Source of the DNA: Bacteroidaceae bacterium
GTDB lineage: Bacteria > Bacteroidota > Bacteroidia > Bacteroidales > Bacteroidaceae
Assembly (NCBI GenBank): GCA_017398805.1
Contig: JAFQEZ010000029.1
Location: forward strand, 1-53,797
DNA length: 53,797 bases
Direction of reading: 5' to 3'
The translations under genes and the position numbers were made by a program. Position 1 is the stretch's first letter; each line of letters starts with the position of its first letter. Shown in pieces: positions 5,922 through 13,093 of this stretch. The notes below the pieces were generated by a model that saw only the letters and a list, made by a program, of their open reading frames with translations, was not told where the DNA came from and searched no databases.

Positions 5922-7409
5922 TTACCTGAAGTACTTCCCTATCACCGGCAGGCTTTTGAGCGGCAGGTCTTTCTTTATGAAGTATCCCACGAAGATTATT
6001 AGCAGCACGGTGTTACATGCCATTCTTGCAATGCTGTTCTCGATTAGATTCACAACAGAGAGGGTATATACGACGGCGAACAGCGCTGTGTATGCAAATA
6101 TGCTCTTTAGGTCATAGTTTATTGCATTACGTTTCTGGCCAATGAAATATGAGAGCAGCATTGCGGTGAAGTATCCGGCAAAGGATGCCCATGCGCATGC
6201 AATGTAACCGTATCTTGGAACGAAGATTATATTTACGGCAAAGAGTATCGCACAGCCGATGAAAGAGAATATTGCACCCCAGTAAGTCTCGTCGTTGAGC
6301 TTGTACCAGAAAGAGAGGTTGAAGTATATTCCCATAAAAATCTCTGCTGCCATGACAACCGGTACAACCTTGAGACCATCCCAGTAGTTGGGGCTTATTA
6401 TGTAGCGAAGTATATCCATGTAGAACATCACCACAAGGAATGCCATCATTGCTATTACAACGAAATATTTCATTGCTTTAGCGTAAAGCTCCTTACTGTC
6501 CTTATCCTTGCTGTTGCCGAACACGAACGGCTCATATGCATAGCGGAATGCCTGCATTAGCATCGCCATTATGGCTGCTACCTTTACCGATGCACCATAG
6601 ATGCTGAGTTCAACAATGCCTTGCTGTCCCGGAACAAGCCATGTATATATTATCTTGTCGGCATTGAGGTTGAGTATTCCTGCTATTCCTAAAAGCAGCA
6701 GCGGCCATGAGTAGCTGAGCATGCTTTTCAGAAGTGCCTTGTCGGCTGTGAAACGGAACATTCTCAATTCGGGTATGAAGAAGAGCGTTATCAATGATGT
6801 GCAAAGCAGGTTGATGAAGAATACATAGAAAGCCTGGTTGTGCGGGTCGTAGTAGGGTGCGAAGGTATCAGGCATCTCTGTCGCAAGGTAGGGCAGTGCA
6901 ACAAAGGCAAAGAGGTTCATTGCAATGTTCATACCAATGAACAGCAGTTTGAGCGATGCGAACTTCAAAGGTTTCTTCTGGAACCTGAGCAATCCGAACG
7001 GGATAGCCTGCAATGCGTCGAGTGACACCACTACGGCCATCATTCCAATGAATTCAGGATTGGATGCATATCCAAGAGTATCTGAAATTCCGGGAAGGAA
7101 CAGGAAAACAGCAAGAAGAAACACTCCGCATATGGCACCTACAACCTGCATTGACATTGAGAAGACTCTCTTTATATCACTGTTCTCTTTGCTTGCGAAA
7201 CGGAAGAAGGTTGTCTCGAAACCGAATGTGAGCAACACCAGCAATATTGCAGTCCATGCATATATGTTGGTTACAACACCATAGTTTCCGCTCTCCACAC
7301 TCATCTTTGCTGTGTAGAGCGGCACGAGCAGATAGTTAAGGAAACGTCCTACTATGCTGCTGAGGCCGTATATGGCAGTGTCTTTTACTAATGATTGCAG
7401 TTTGCCCAT
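5922..7409 (-). CDS. Polysaccharide flippase (MOP/Wzx-like)
   Basis: The 495-residue protein is almost entirely membrane-embedded, with about 12-14 hydrophobic segments, and opens LQSLVKDTAIYGLSSIVGRFLNYLLVPLY in the manner of polysaccharide biosynthesis/flippase proteins (MATE/MOP superfamily). These proteins move lipid-linked oligosaccharide across the inner membrane. Typical features are the N-terminal amphipathic stretch before the first membrane helix, and the FRYAYEPF motif near residue 290 followed by YFVVIAMMAFL. It is a single gene between the DUF4476 gene and ruvB and is not part of the glycan cluster at 24-31 kb, which has its own flippase. The substrate cannot be deduced. Confidence 0.85.
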   Translation of the reverse strand: MGKLQSLVKDTAIYGLSSIVGRFLNYLLVPLYTAKMSVESGNYGVVTNIYAWTAILLVLLTFGFETTFFRFASKENSDIKRVFSMSMQVVGAICGVFLLAVFLFLPGISDTLGYASNPEFIGMMAVVVSLDALQAIPFGLLRFQKKPLKFASLKLLFIGMNIAMNLFAFVALPYLATEMPDTFAPYYDPHNQAFYVFFINLLCTSLITLFFIPELRMFRFTADKALLKSMLSYSWPLLLLGIAGILNLNADKIIYTWLVPGQQGIVELSIYGASVKVAAIMAMLMQAFRYAYEPFVFGNSKDKDSKELYAKAMKYFVVIAMMAFLVVMFYMDILRYIISPNYWDGLKVVPVVMAAEIFMGIYFNLSFWYKLNDETYWGAIFSFIGCAILFAVNIIFVPRYGYIACAWASFAGYFTAMLLSYFIGQKRNAINYDLKSIFAYTALFAVVYTLSVVNLIENSIARMACNTVLLIIFVGYFIKKDLPLKSLPVIGKYFR

Positions 7410-7453
7410 AAGTCATATTTTGCAATTAAGGGAAATTAATAAAAAGCAAACTA

Positions 7454-7595
7454 CTGCGTTATACAAAACTCTAAAAATCCTCATTTACGCTAAGTAAATT
7501 AACCCACTAAGTGGCTTTTCATCCTCGTAGCTCAGCATAGAATGCGAGCACTCTCTGCTCTCGCGTTACAGCGTCGGTTGCGGTTTTTAGAGTTT
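7454..7595. repeat. Structured intergenic element upstream of the flippase
   Basis: The 255-base gap between the flippase and ruvB contains CTGCGTTATACA (7454-7465), then AAACTCTAAAAA (7466-7477), whose perfect reverse complement TTTTTAGAGTTT lies at 7584-7595. Between the arms are smaller hairpins. It has the look of a miniature dispersed repeat or a structured leader. Confidence 0.4.
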
Positions 7596-7664
7596 CGCAA
7601 GCCTTGTATTTTATCTTTTTATTAATTCCCGGTTTTATTAACGGTTTACAATTTCTGTATCCGT

Positions 7665-8684
7665 TTAAAACAGCGTTCCTTGTTCGCCGTTGTTGAAACG
7701 GCTGCGTCCCAGATGCTTGTATGCAAGGTCGGTCACCTCGCGTCCGCGTGGGGTGCGCTTGATGAAGCCTTCCTTTATCAGGTAGGGCTCATAGACCTCC
7801 TCGATTGTTCCTGTATCCTCACTCAGGGCTGTGGCGATTGTACCTATTCCAACCGGTCCTCCCTTGAACTTGTCTATGATTGTGCACAGAATCTTGTTGT
7901 CAATTTCATCGAGACCGTACTTGTCAATGTTCAGTGCTTCAAGAGCCATCTTTGCGATGGGGTTCGTTATGTGCCCGTTGCCCATTACCTGTGCGAAATC
8001 GCGTACACGGCGAAGCAGTGCGTTGGCAATACGTGGCGTTCCGCGGCTGCGTCGTGCAATCTCGTATGTAGCCTCCTCGTCGAAAGTAACACCAAGAATC
8101 TGTGCCGAGCGGCTGATGATGCCGGCAAGAGTCTTGCTGTCGTAGTATTCAAGGTGCATGTTTATTCCGAATCTGGCACGTAACGGGGCTGTGAGCAGTC
8201 CGCTACGTGTTGTTGCACCTATGAGTGTGAACGGGCTCAGGTCAATCTGTATCGATCGTGCCGACGGTCCTTTGTCAATGAGGATATCAATGCGGTAATC
8301 CTCCATGGCCGAGTAGAGATACTCCTCGACAATGGGTGAAAGACGGTGAATCTCATCGATGAAAAGCACATCGTTGGGTTCAAGCGATGTTAGTATACCG
8401 GCAAGGTCACCCGGCTTGTCGAGTACAGGACCCGATGTAACCTTGAAACCTACTCCAAGTTCGTTGGCTATGATGTTGCTCAGTGTTGTCTTTCCCAGTC
8501 CCGGGGGGCCATGGAGCAGTACATGGTCGAGTGATTCGCCACGCATCCTTGCTGCCTGTACGAATATCTTGAGGTTGCTCACAATCTTCTCCTGACCGTT
8601 GAAGTCACCGAATGAGAGCGGGCGCAAGGCATTCTCGAACTCCTTGTCGCTGTTCTTACCTCTTATGTTGAAATCTCCGTTCAT
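7665..8684 (-). CDS. ruvB: Holliday junction branch migration helicase RuvB
   Basis: The 339-residue length is normal for RuvB. It drives ATP-dependent branch migration of Holliday junctions together with RuvA and RuvC. The N-terminal AAA+ domain has Walker [10 protein letters not shown] (residues about 59-67), Walker [12 protein letters not shown], the sensor segment [12 protein letters not shown], and the arginine-finger motif RARFGI. The C-terminal winged-helix DNA-binding part ends with [21 protein letters not shown]. The gene is monocistronic here; ruvA and ruvC are not in the window. Confidence 0.97.
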   Translation of the reverse strand: MNGDFNIRGKNSDKEFENALRPLSFGDFNGQEKIVSNLKIFVQAARMRGESLDHVLLHGPPGLGKTTLSNIIANELGVGFKVTSGPVLDKPGDLAGILTSLEPNDVLFIDEIHRLSPIVEEYLYSAMEDYRIDILIDKGPSARSIQIDLSPFTLIGATTRSGLLTAPLRARFGINMHLEYYDSKTLAGIISRSAQILGVTFDEEATYEIARRSRGTPRIANALLRRVRDFAQVMGNGHITNPIAKMALEALNIDKYGLDEIDNKILCTIIDKFKGGPVGIGTIATALSEDTGTIEEVYEPYLIKEGFIKRTPRGREVTDLAYKHLGRSRFNNGEQGTLF

Positions 8685-8768
8685 ATGTTATATGATTCTC
8701 TATTGTTGCAAATGTACTGTTTGTAGGTTTTATTTTAAAATTCAGGAACAGTTTTTTTAGTCTTGATG

Positions 8769-8867
8769 TCAAATGATCCACCTATAGAATATCACCGCTG
8801 CCACAATGATTATAAAGAGTATAATTCCTCTTCGTTGCCCTTTTGTAAAGTAGAAGAAACCGTTCAT
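8769..8867 (-). CDS. Very small membrane protein, possibly a helix-hairpin-helix protein remnant
   Basis: Thirty-two residues from ATG 8867: MNGFFYFTKGQRRGIILF, then IIIVAAVIFYRW. The pattern of aromatic residues, Gln-Arg-Arg-Gly and one membrane helix is the same as the N-terminus of the ComEA-like helix-hairpin-helix proteins of Bacteroidales, which continue for 200 or more residues. Here the frame stops with TGA right after the helix. It may be a truncated copy or a genuine small membrane protein. A longer frame upstream (to 9005) overlaps the VanZ gene and looks unlikely. Confidence 0.35.
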   Translation of the reverse strand: MNGFFYFTKGQRRGIILFIIIVAAVIFYRWII

Positions 8868-8912
8868 AAAATTTCCAAAATAGCATTGTAGTGAACAATT
8901 GGTTGTTCTGTT

Positions 8913-8944
8913 GTTGTTATCTTTGCGGCAAACCGCTATCTTTG
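8913..8944 (+). promoter_or_regulatory. Promoter for the VanZ-like gene
   Basis: GTTG (8913-8916) and TATCTTTG (8937-8944) are 20 bases apart, a close match to the Bacteroidetes consensus. A second TATCTTTG lies at 8918-8925. The start codon is at 8986. Confidence 0.55.
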
Positions 8945-8985
8945 CACAAAGATAAACATTATATGGTTTATCACAAACAGAAGCA

Positions 8986-9402
8986 ATGAATAGATTTCTG
9001 AACATATTCCGTCATTATCCGGTATCGTTGCTCACCTTTTGCGTGATACTTTATCTAAGCCTCTACAAACCTGCAGGCAAGAGTGCTCTCATGATGTTCG
9101 CAAACATGGACAAGATAGCTCACTTTCTCATGTATGCAACACTCAGCACTGTGTTATGGTGCGAATATTACGGCAGTCATTACAAAGTGAAATATTGGCG
9201 TCTGCTTTTATCGTCTCTTGTCTTGCCGGTGCTGTTCAGCTGGTTTATGGAGTATCTTCAGGAGAAACTTACGACATACAGGCACAATGATCCGTATGAT
9301 CTTTTGTCAAATGTTCTGGGTGTTATCATTGCCAATATATTCTGTTTCTTTGTAGTGAGGCGCTTATATGGCAGGAGGTCAAAGAAAAAGGAGACACGTT
9401 GA
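8986..9402 (+). CDS. VanZ-like membrane protein
   Basis: The 138-residue protein has four hydrophobic helices and the VanZ pattern: MDKIAHFLMYATLSTVLW (Asp-Lys-x-x-His), then a helix pair ending in a Glu-containing turn SWFMEYLQEKLT, and RHNDPYDLLSNVLGVIIA. VanZ proteins are membrane proteins of unknown mechanism; the name comes from low-level teicoplanin resistance in enterococci. In Bacteroidetes this short form is a common single-gene protein. The stop codon lies inside the loop of the terminator at 9387-9417. A basic tail (RRLYGRRSKKKETR) would face the cytoplasm. Confidence 0.85.
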   Translation: MNRFLNIFRHYPVSLLTFCVILYLSLYKPAGKSALMMFANMDKIAHFLMYATLSTVLWCEYYGSHYKVKYWRLLLSSLVLPVLFSWFMEYLQEKLTTYRHNDPYDLLSNVLGVIIANIFCFFVVRRLYGRRSKKKETR

Positions 9403-9417
9403 TGTGTCTCCTTTCTT
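9387..9417. terminator. Bidirectional terminator between VanZ and lipoprotein genes
   Basis: AAAGGAGACAC and GTGTCTCCTTT form an 11-bp perfect stem with a 6-base loop. The stop codon of the VanZ gene is in the loop, and T-rich ends lie on both strands. Confidence 0.75.
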
Positions 9418-9421
9418 GGCA

Positions 9422-10081
9422 TTAATAATATATTATTTCTCTTGTTTCTGTTATTGCATCAACTCCTTCGTTTTCGCCCTCAATCCTTTCAGTCATTTTC
9501 CTTTCGGTCCAGTTTCCGTTTTCATCGATGGATATATATTCATACTCCTTTATTGTTATGAGTTCAATTCCATAGTTTGTGGATTTTGTTCTCTGCCTTA
9601 CTATCCTGTTCCCTGAATCGTATTCAATCTCTTTCTTTGAAAGGTTGTTATTTTCTAACGCTTCAATGGTTTCGGGATATCCTTTGCTGTTGTATGAGAA
9701 ACTTCTTGTCTGATTGAGGTCTATGCTGTTGTTGTAGGTAAAATGTATTATGCGATTATCGTTGTCACGCTTTACGGCAATCTTCTCCTTGTCGTTTTCT
9801 TGTAGAACAAGTTCTCCATTCCGGTCAAATTCAAGAACCTCTTTGAGCTTGTTCTCAGAATAAACTCTTACCTCCTTGACATTGCCTGCCAATTCGTGCA
9901 TTTTGAGGTCGGGTGTCATAAGAAGGTCGCGCTTCTGCTCCTTCTCTTTTCCTTCCTCTTTTTTCACCTCTTTTTTGCTATCCGTTGAATCGGACTTCAC
10001 GTTTGAAGGTTTTGCACATCCGGTCATAAGGCATAGTGCAGGTACGGCGATAATAAATAGTTGGATGAGTCTTGTTTTCAT
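9422..10081 (-). CDS. Lipoprotein of unknown function
   Basis: Start is taken at ATG 10081, giving 219 residues. The signal peptide TRLIQLFIIAVPALCLMTGC ends in a lipobox, with Cys at about residue 22, so the protein should be lipid-anchored. After a Lys/Glu-rich linker, the rest is strand-forming and resembles YD-type repeats (VLEFDRNGELVLQEND, RSFSYNSKGYPETIE, KEIEYDSGNRIVRQR), as in Bacteroidetes proteins with MORN- or RHS-like repeats. No enzyme motif is seen. It lies two bases after the CYTH gene and is probably translated from the same mRNA. Confidence 0.7.
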   Translation of the reverse strand: MKTRLIQLFIIAVPALCLMTGCAKPSNVKSDSTDSKKEVKKEEGKEKEQKRDLLMTPDLKMHELAGNVKEVRVYSENKLKEVLEFDRNGELVLQENDKEKIAVKRDNDNRIIHFTYNNSIDLNQTRSFSYNSKGYPETIEALENNNLSKKEIEYDSGNRIVRQRTKSTNYGIELITIKEYEYISIDENGNWTERKMTERIEGENEGVDAITETREIIYY

Positions 10082-10083
10082 AT

Positions 10084-10554
10084 TTACCAAAGTTTATAAG
10101 GCATGCGTGTCAGGTGTGAATTGTAGTATCTCTTTTCACCTGTAACTTCCTTGCCGATAAATTGTGGGCATTCGAACTTCTCGTCAACATCCTCAAGTTC
10201 AACTTCTGCTACTACAAGGCCTTCGTTGTCGCCATGGAATTCATCTACTTCAAAGGTGTGTCTGCCGCTTTTTACAAGGTATCGTGTCTTGTCTATAATA
10301 CCTCCATGGCATAGTTTCATCAGTTCCCAAGCTTCGCTTGCAGGAATCTCCTTTTCCCACTCATAACGGCTGAGGCCATCATCGGTAGAGGGTCCTTTAA
10401 TTGTTATGTAACCCTTTTCACCGCGCACTCTCACACGTGCCGAATTTCCGCATTCGCGGCAAAGATAACCTTGTGCAATACGGTCGCTGTGGAATGCTAT
10501 AGCCTTGTAGCTGTCGTCGGTGACAAGGAATTTCCTCTCTATCTCAAGTGCCAT
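10084..10554 (-). CDS. CYTH-domain phosphohydrolase
   Basis: The 156-residue protein consists of one CYTH domain, starting with the signature EIERKFLV (residues 4-11). Further charged strands that line the tunnel active site are visible: ARVRVRGEKGYITIKG, YEWEKEIP, DKTRYLV, FEVDEFHG and VVAEVELE. Members bind triphosphate groups with divalent metals; small bacterial ones are inorganic triphosphatases or thiamine-triphosphatase-like enzymes. The exact substrate is not readable from sequence. It lies between prfB and the lipoprotein gene, all on the minus strand and closely spaced. Confidence 0.9.
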   Translation of the reverse strand: MALEIERKFLVTDDSYKAIAFHSDRIAQGYLCRECGNSARVRVRGEKGYITIKGPSTDDGLSRYEWEKEIPASEAWELMKLCHGGIIDKTRYLVKSGRHTFEVDEFHGDNEGLVVAEVELEDVDEKFECPQFIGKEVTGEKRYYNSHLTRMPYKLW

Positions 10555-10566
10555 ACAAACAGTTTC

Positions 10567-11682
10567 TTACTTTGCATCCTCGGAGAATTCCATTAGGAAG
10601 GCCTTGATGAAACCATCGATTTTTCCGTCCATAACTCCGCCAACATCAGATGTCTGGAAATTTGTGCGGTGGTCTTTCACTCTGCGGTCGTCGAAGACGT
10701 AACTGCGGATCTGTGAACCCCACTCGATTTTCTTCTTGCCGGCCTCGACCTTAGCCTGCTCTTCCATGCGGTGCTGCATCTCCTTGTTGTAGAGGATAGA
10801 GCGCAACTGACGCATTGCATTCTCTTTGTTCTTTGGCTGGTCACGGGTCTCGGTGTTCTCGATGAGAATCTCCTCTTCGGCACCTGTGTACGGGTCTTTA
10901 TACTGATAGCGCAAACGTACACCCGATTCCACCTTGTTCACGTTCTGTCCACCGGCTCCACCGCTTCGGAATGTGTCCCAAGAGATACGTGCAGGCTCTA
11001 CGACAACCTCGATACTGTCATCAACGAGTGGAGTCACGAATACCGAACTGAACGATGTCATTCGTTTGCCCTGTGCATTGTAAGGGCTCACGCGTACCAG
11101 ACGGTGCACTCCGTTCTCGCCTTTGAGGTAACCGTATGCATATGGTCCTTTAAGTTCCAATGTAACAGTCTTGATTCCTGCATCCTCGGCTTCCTGAAGG
11201 TTGGCAACAGTCACCTTGTAGCCGTTTGCCTCGGCCCAACGCATGTACATGCGCATGAGCATGCTTGCCCAATCCTGTGCCTCTGTACCTCCTGCACCGG
11301 AGTTTATCTTGAGTACGCAATCCATGTCATCGGCCTCGCCACGGAGCATATTCTTGAGTTCAAGTTCCTCAACGGCTGTAAGGGCGCGTGCATATGCGTC
11401 ATCTACCTCATGCTCCTCGACCATCTCCTCGCGGTAGAGCTCCATGGCCATCTCGGCCTCTTCGGTACGGTTCTTCACCTCCTTATAGCCGTCAATCCAT
11501 GCTTGCAGGCCCTTTACTTTCTTCATCTGTGCCTCAGCCTCTTTGGCATTGTCCCAGAATCCGGGTGCCTGGGTGCGTAACTGTTCCTCCTCTACCTGGA
11601 TAATCTTCTCATCGATGGCAAGGTATTGCTTGAGCGCTTCGGTGCGCTCCTTTATGTCTTTCAGTTGGTCGGCTGTAATCAT
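10567..11682 (-). CDS. prfB: Peptide chain release factor 2
   Basis: ATG 11682 gives 371 residues (MITADQLKDIKER), the usual start in Bacteroidales; the frame stays open upstream without similarity. RF2 recognises UGA and UAA stop codons. The catalytic GGQ motif is in SGGAGGQNVNKVESGVRL, and the stop-codon recognition loop is in RVSPYNAQGKRMTSF (Ser-Pro-Tyr in place of Ser-Pro-Phe). In many bacteria the gene needs a programmed +1 frameshift at a UGA near codon 25; here the corresponding stretch (LKQYLAIDEK) is in one frame, so the autoregulatory frameshift is absent. A promoter is visible at 11724-11755. Confidence 0.97.
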   Translation of the reverse strand: MITADQLKDIKERTEALKQYLAIDEKIIQVEEEQLRTQAPGFWDNAKEAEAQMKKVKGLQAWIDGYKEVKNRTEEAEMAMELYREEMVEEHEVDDAYARALTAVEELELKNMLRGEADDMDCVLKINSGAGGTEAQDWASMLMRMYMRWAEANGYKVTVANLQEAEDAGIKTVTLELKGPYAYGYLKGENGVHRLVRVSPYNAQGKRMTSFSSVFVTPLVDDSIEVVVEPARISWDTFRSGGAGGQNVNKVESGVRLRYQYKDPYTGAEEEILIENTETRDQPKNKENAMRQLRSILYNKEMQHRMEEQAKVEAGKKKIEWGSQIRSYVFDDRRVKDHRTNFQTSDVGGVMDGKIDGFIKAFLMEFSEDAK

Positions 11683-11723
11683 TTGTGATGTATCTCTTTT
11701 TAAAAATGTCACTAAATTCTCTG

Positions 11724-11755
11724 CGAAGATACAACGATATTCAAAAATAAGCAAA
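11724..11755 (-). promoter_or_regulatory. prfB promoter
   Basis: On the minus strand TTTG (11755-11752) and TATCTTCG (11731-11724) are 20 bases apart. The start codon lies about 40 bases downstream. TATCTTCG recurs upstream of several genes here and seems to be an accepted -7 variant. Confidence 0.6.
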
Positions 11756-11825
11756 TATATACGCGCGCAAAGGTGCTTTTGCCACACTGGCAAATTCGTT
11801 TTGTTGATAAAATATTCCTTTTAGT

Positions 11826-11857
11826 CTTGAAAGTGCGCCTTTCCTGTTGTACCTTTG
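11826..11857 (+). promoter_or_regulatory. Promoter for the M20 deacetylase gene
   Basis: CTTG (11826-11829) and TACCTTTG (11850-11857) are 20 bases apart. Transcription would start near 11864, just upstream of ATG 11871 and ATG 11880. Confidence 0.6.
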
Positions 11858-11879
11858 CAGCCGAAATAGAATGGATTTT

Positions 11880-12953
11880 ATGAATATAAGCGAAGCGAAC
11901 GTAAATCAGGCTGTAGAGTTGTTGAAATTGTTGATAAGTACCCCTTCACTCAGTCGCGAGGAGGGCGATGCGACGGATAAACTGCAACTTTTCATAGAGC
12001 GTGGTGCTCCCGTGCAATGCGAGGTGCATCGCCACCTTAATAACCTGTGGTGTGTTGCTCCCGGGTACGATGCTTCGCGTCCTACACTTCTTCTTGATGC
12101 CCACATAGATACTGTCCAGCCTGTAAGCGGATGGAGCAAGCATCCTTTTACACCGATAGTCGAGGGTGACAGGCTATACGGTCTTGGCAGCAACGACGAT
12201 GGTGCATCGCTTGTGACGCTGCTGCAGGTGTTCTACAAAATATGCCAGAGCCAGCAGAGTTACAATACTATATTCGTGGCTTCGGCCGAGGAGGAGGTTT
12301 CGGGAAAGAACGGCATTGAGGCTCTTGTCTCTCATCTGCCGCTTGTGACATGTGCAATTATAGGAGAGCCCACAAGCATGCAGCCTGCAGTGGCCGAGAA
12401 GGGTCTCATGGTACTCGACTGTGTGGCAAATGGAGTATCAGGGCATGCTGCACGCAATGAGGGCGTCAATGCAATATACAGTGCAATGCGTGACATCGAG
12501 TGGTTCAGGAATCATAAATGTACGGAATCATCGGAACTTTTGGGTGATGTAAAGATGACCGTGACCCAGATAAATGCAGGCACTCAGCATAATGTGGTTC
12601 CCGACAAATGCAGTTTCGTCGTTGATGTGCGAAGCAATGAATGCTACTCGAATACGGGTTTGCTTGAACTGATAAGGAAAAATACAAGTTGCGATATCGA
12701 ACCACGTTCTACCCGTCTGAACTCATCTTCGATATCTCTTGAGCATCCTCTTGTGAAGCGCACTCTTGAGTTCGGTCTGAAGCCTTACGGCTCGCCTACA
12801 CTCTCGAATCAGGCACTCATCAATATTCCTACACTAAAAATCGGTCCCGGTGACACAGCGCGTTCCCACACTGCGAACGAGTATGTGTTGATAAGCGAAA
12901 TACGCGAGGGTATGAAACTTTTCTGCAAGATGCTTGACGGTTTGGTACTATGA
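11880..12953 (+). CDS. M20-family metallopeptidase, probable N-acyl-ornithine deacetylase
   Basis: The 357-residue enzyme has the two-zinc site of the M20 family: DAHIDTV (the His and Asp ligands), GLGSNDDGASL with the bridging Asp, the SAEEEVSG pair with catalytic Glu, IIGEPTS, and a late His ligand in RSHTANEYV. The inserted dimerisation domain (VANGVSGHAARNEG onward) is present. In Bacteroidetes the closest relatives act late in arginine synthesis on N-acetyl- or N-succinyl-ornithine, so an ArgE-like role is likely, but the specificity is inferred. The promoter at 11826-11857 makes ATG 11871 or 11880 the start. A terminator follows at 13011-13062. Confidence 0.8.
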   Translation: MNISEANVNQAVELLKLLISTPSLSREEGDATDKLQLFIERGAPVQCEVHRHLNNLWCVAPGYDASRPTLLLDAHIDTVQPVSGWSKHPFTPIVEGDRLYGLGSNDDGASLVTLLQVFYKICQSQQSYNTIFVASAEEEVSGKNGIEALVSHLPLVTCAIIGEPTSMQPAVAEKGLMVLDCVANGVSGHAARNEGVNAIYSAMRDIEWFRNHKCTESSELLGDVKMTVTQINAGTQHNVVPDKCSFVVDVRSNECYSNTGLLELIRKNTSCDIEPRSTRLNSSSISLEHPLVKRTLEFGLKPYGSPTLSNQALINIPTLKIGPGDTARSHTANEYVLISEIREGMKLFCKMLDGLVL

Positions 12954-13010
12954 ATTTACCTGTATAATAGCACATCGGGATTTTCCTTTTCCGTCGTTTT
13001 CACAAAGTTT

Positions 13011-13062
13011 AAGCAATTGGCATGTACTTTTTCTGCCGGTACATTGCCGATTGCTTTTTTTT
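13011..13062 (+). terminator. Terminator between the deacetylase and rnr
   Basis: AAGCAAT (13011-13017) and GGCA pair with TGCC and ATTGCTT near 13044-13057, with GTAC-GTAC inside, followed by a run of eight T residues. Confidence 0.7.
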
Positions 13063-13075
13063 ATTGCTAACTTAG
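13043..13075 (+). promoter_or_regulatory. Candidate rnr promoter
   Basis: ATTG (13043-13046) and TAACTTAG (13068-13075) are 21 bases apart. The element overlaps the right arm of the upstream terminator; ATG is at 13094. Confidence 0.4.
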
Positions 13076-13093
13076 CAGAAAAATATTGACGCT

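Noticed and set aside
5922..7409. The first flippase as part of the glycan cluster
   Set aside because: It is 17 kb from the cluster, separated by housekeeping genes, and no transferase lies beside it.
10771..11580. A 269-codon plus-strand frame antisense to prfB
   Set aside because: The opposite frame is a certain release factor. The plus-strand product shows no domain pattern and no promoter.
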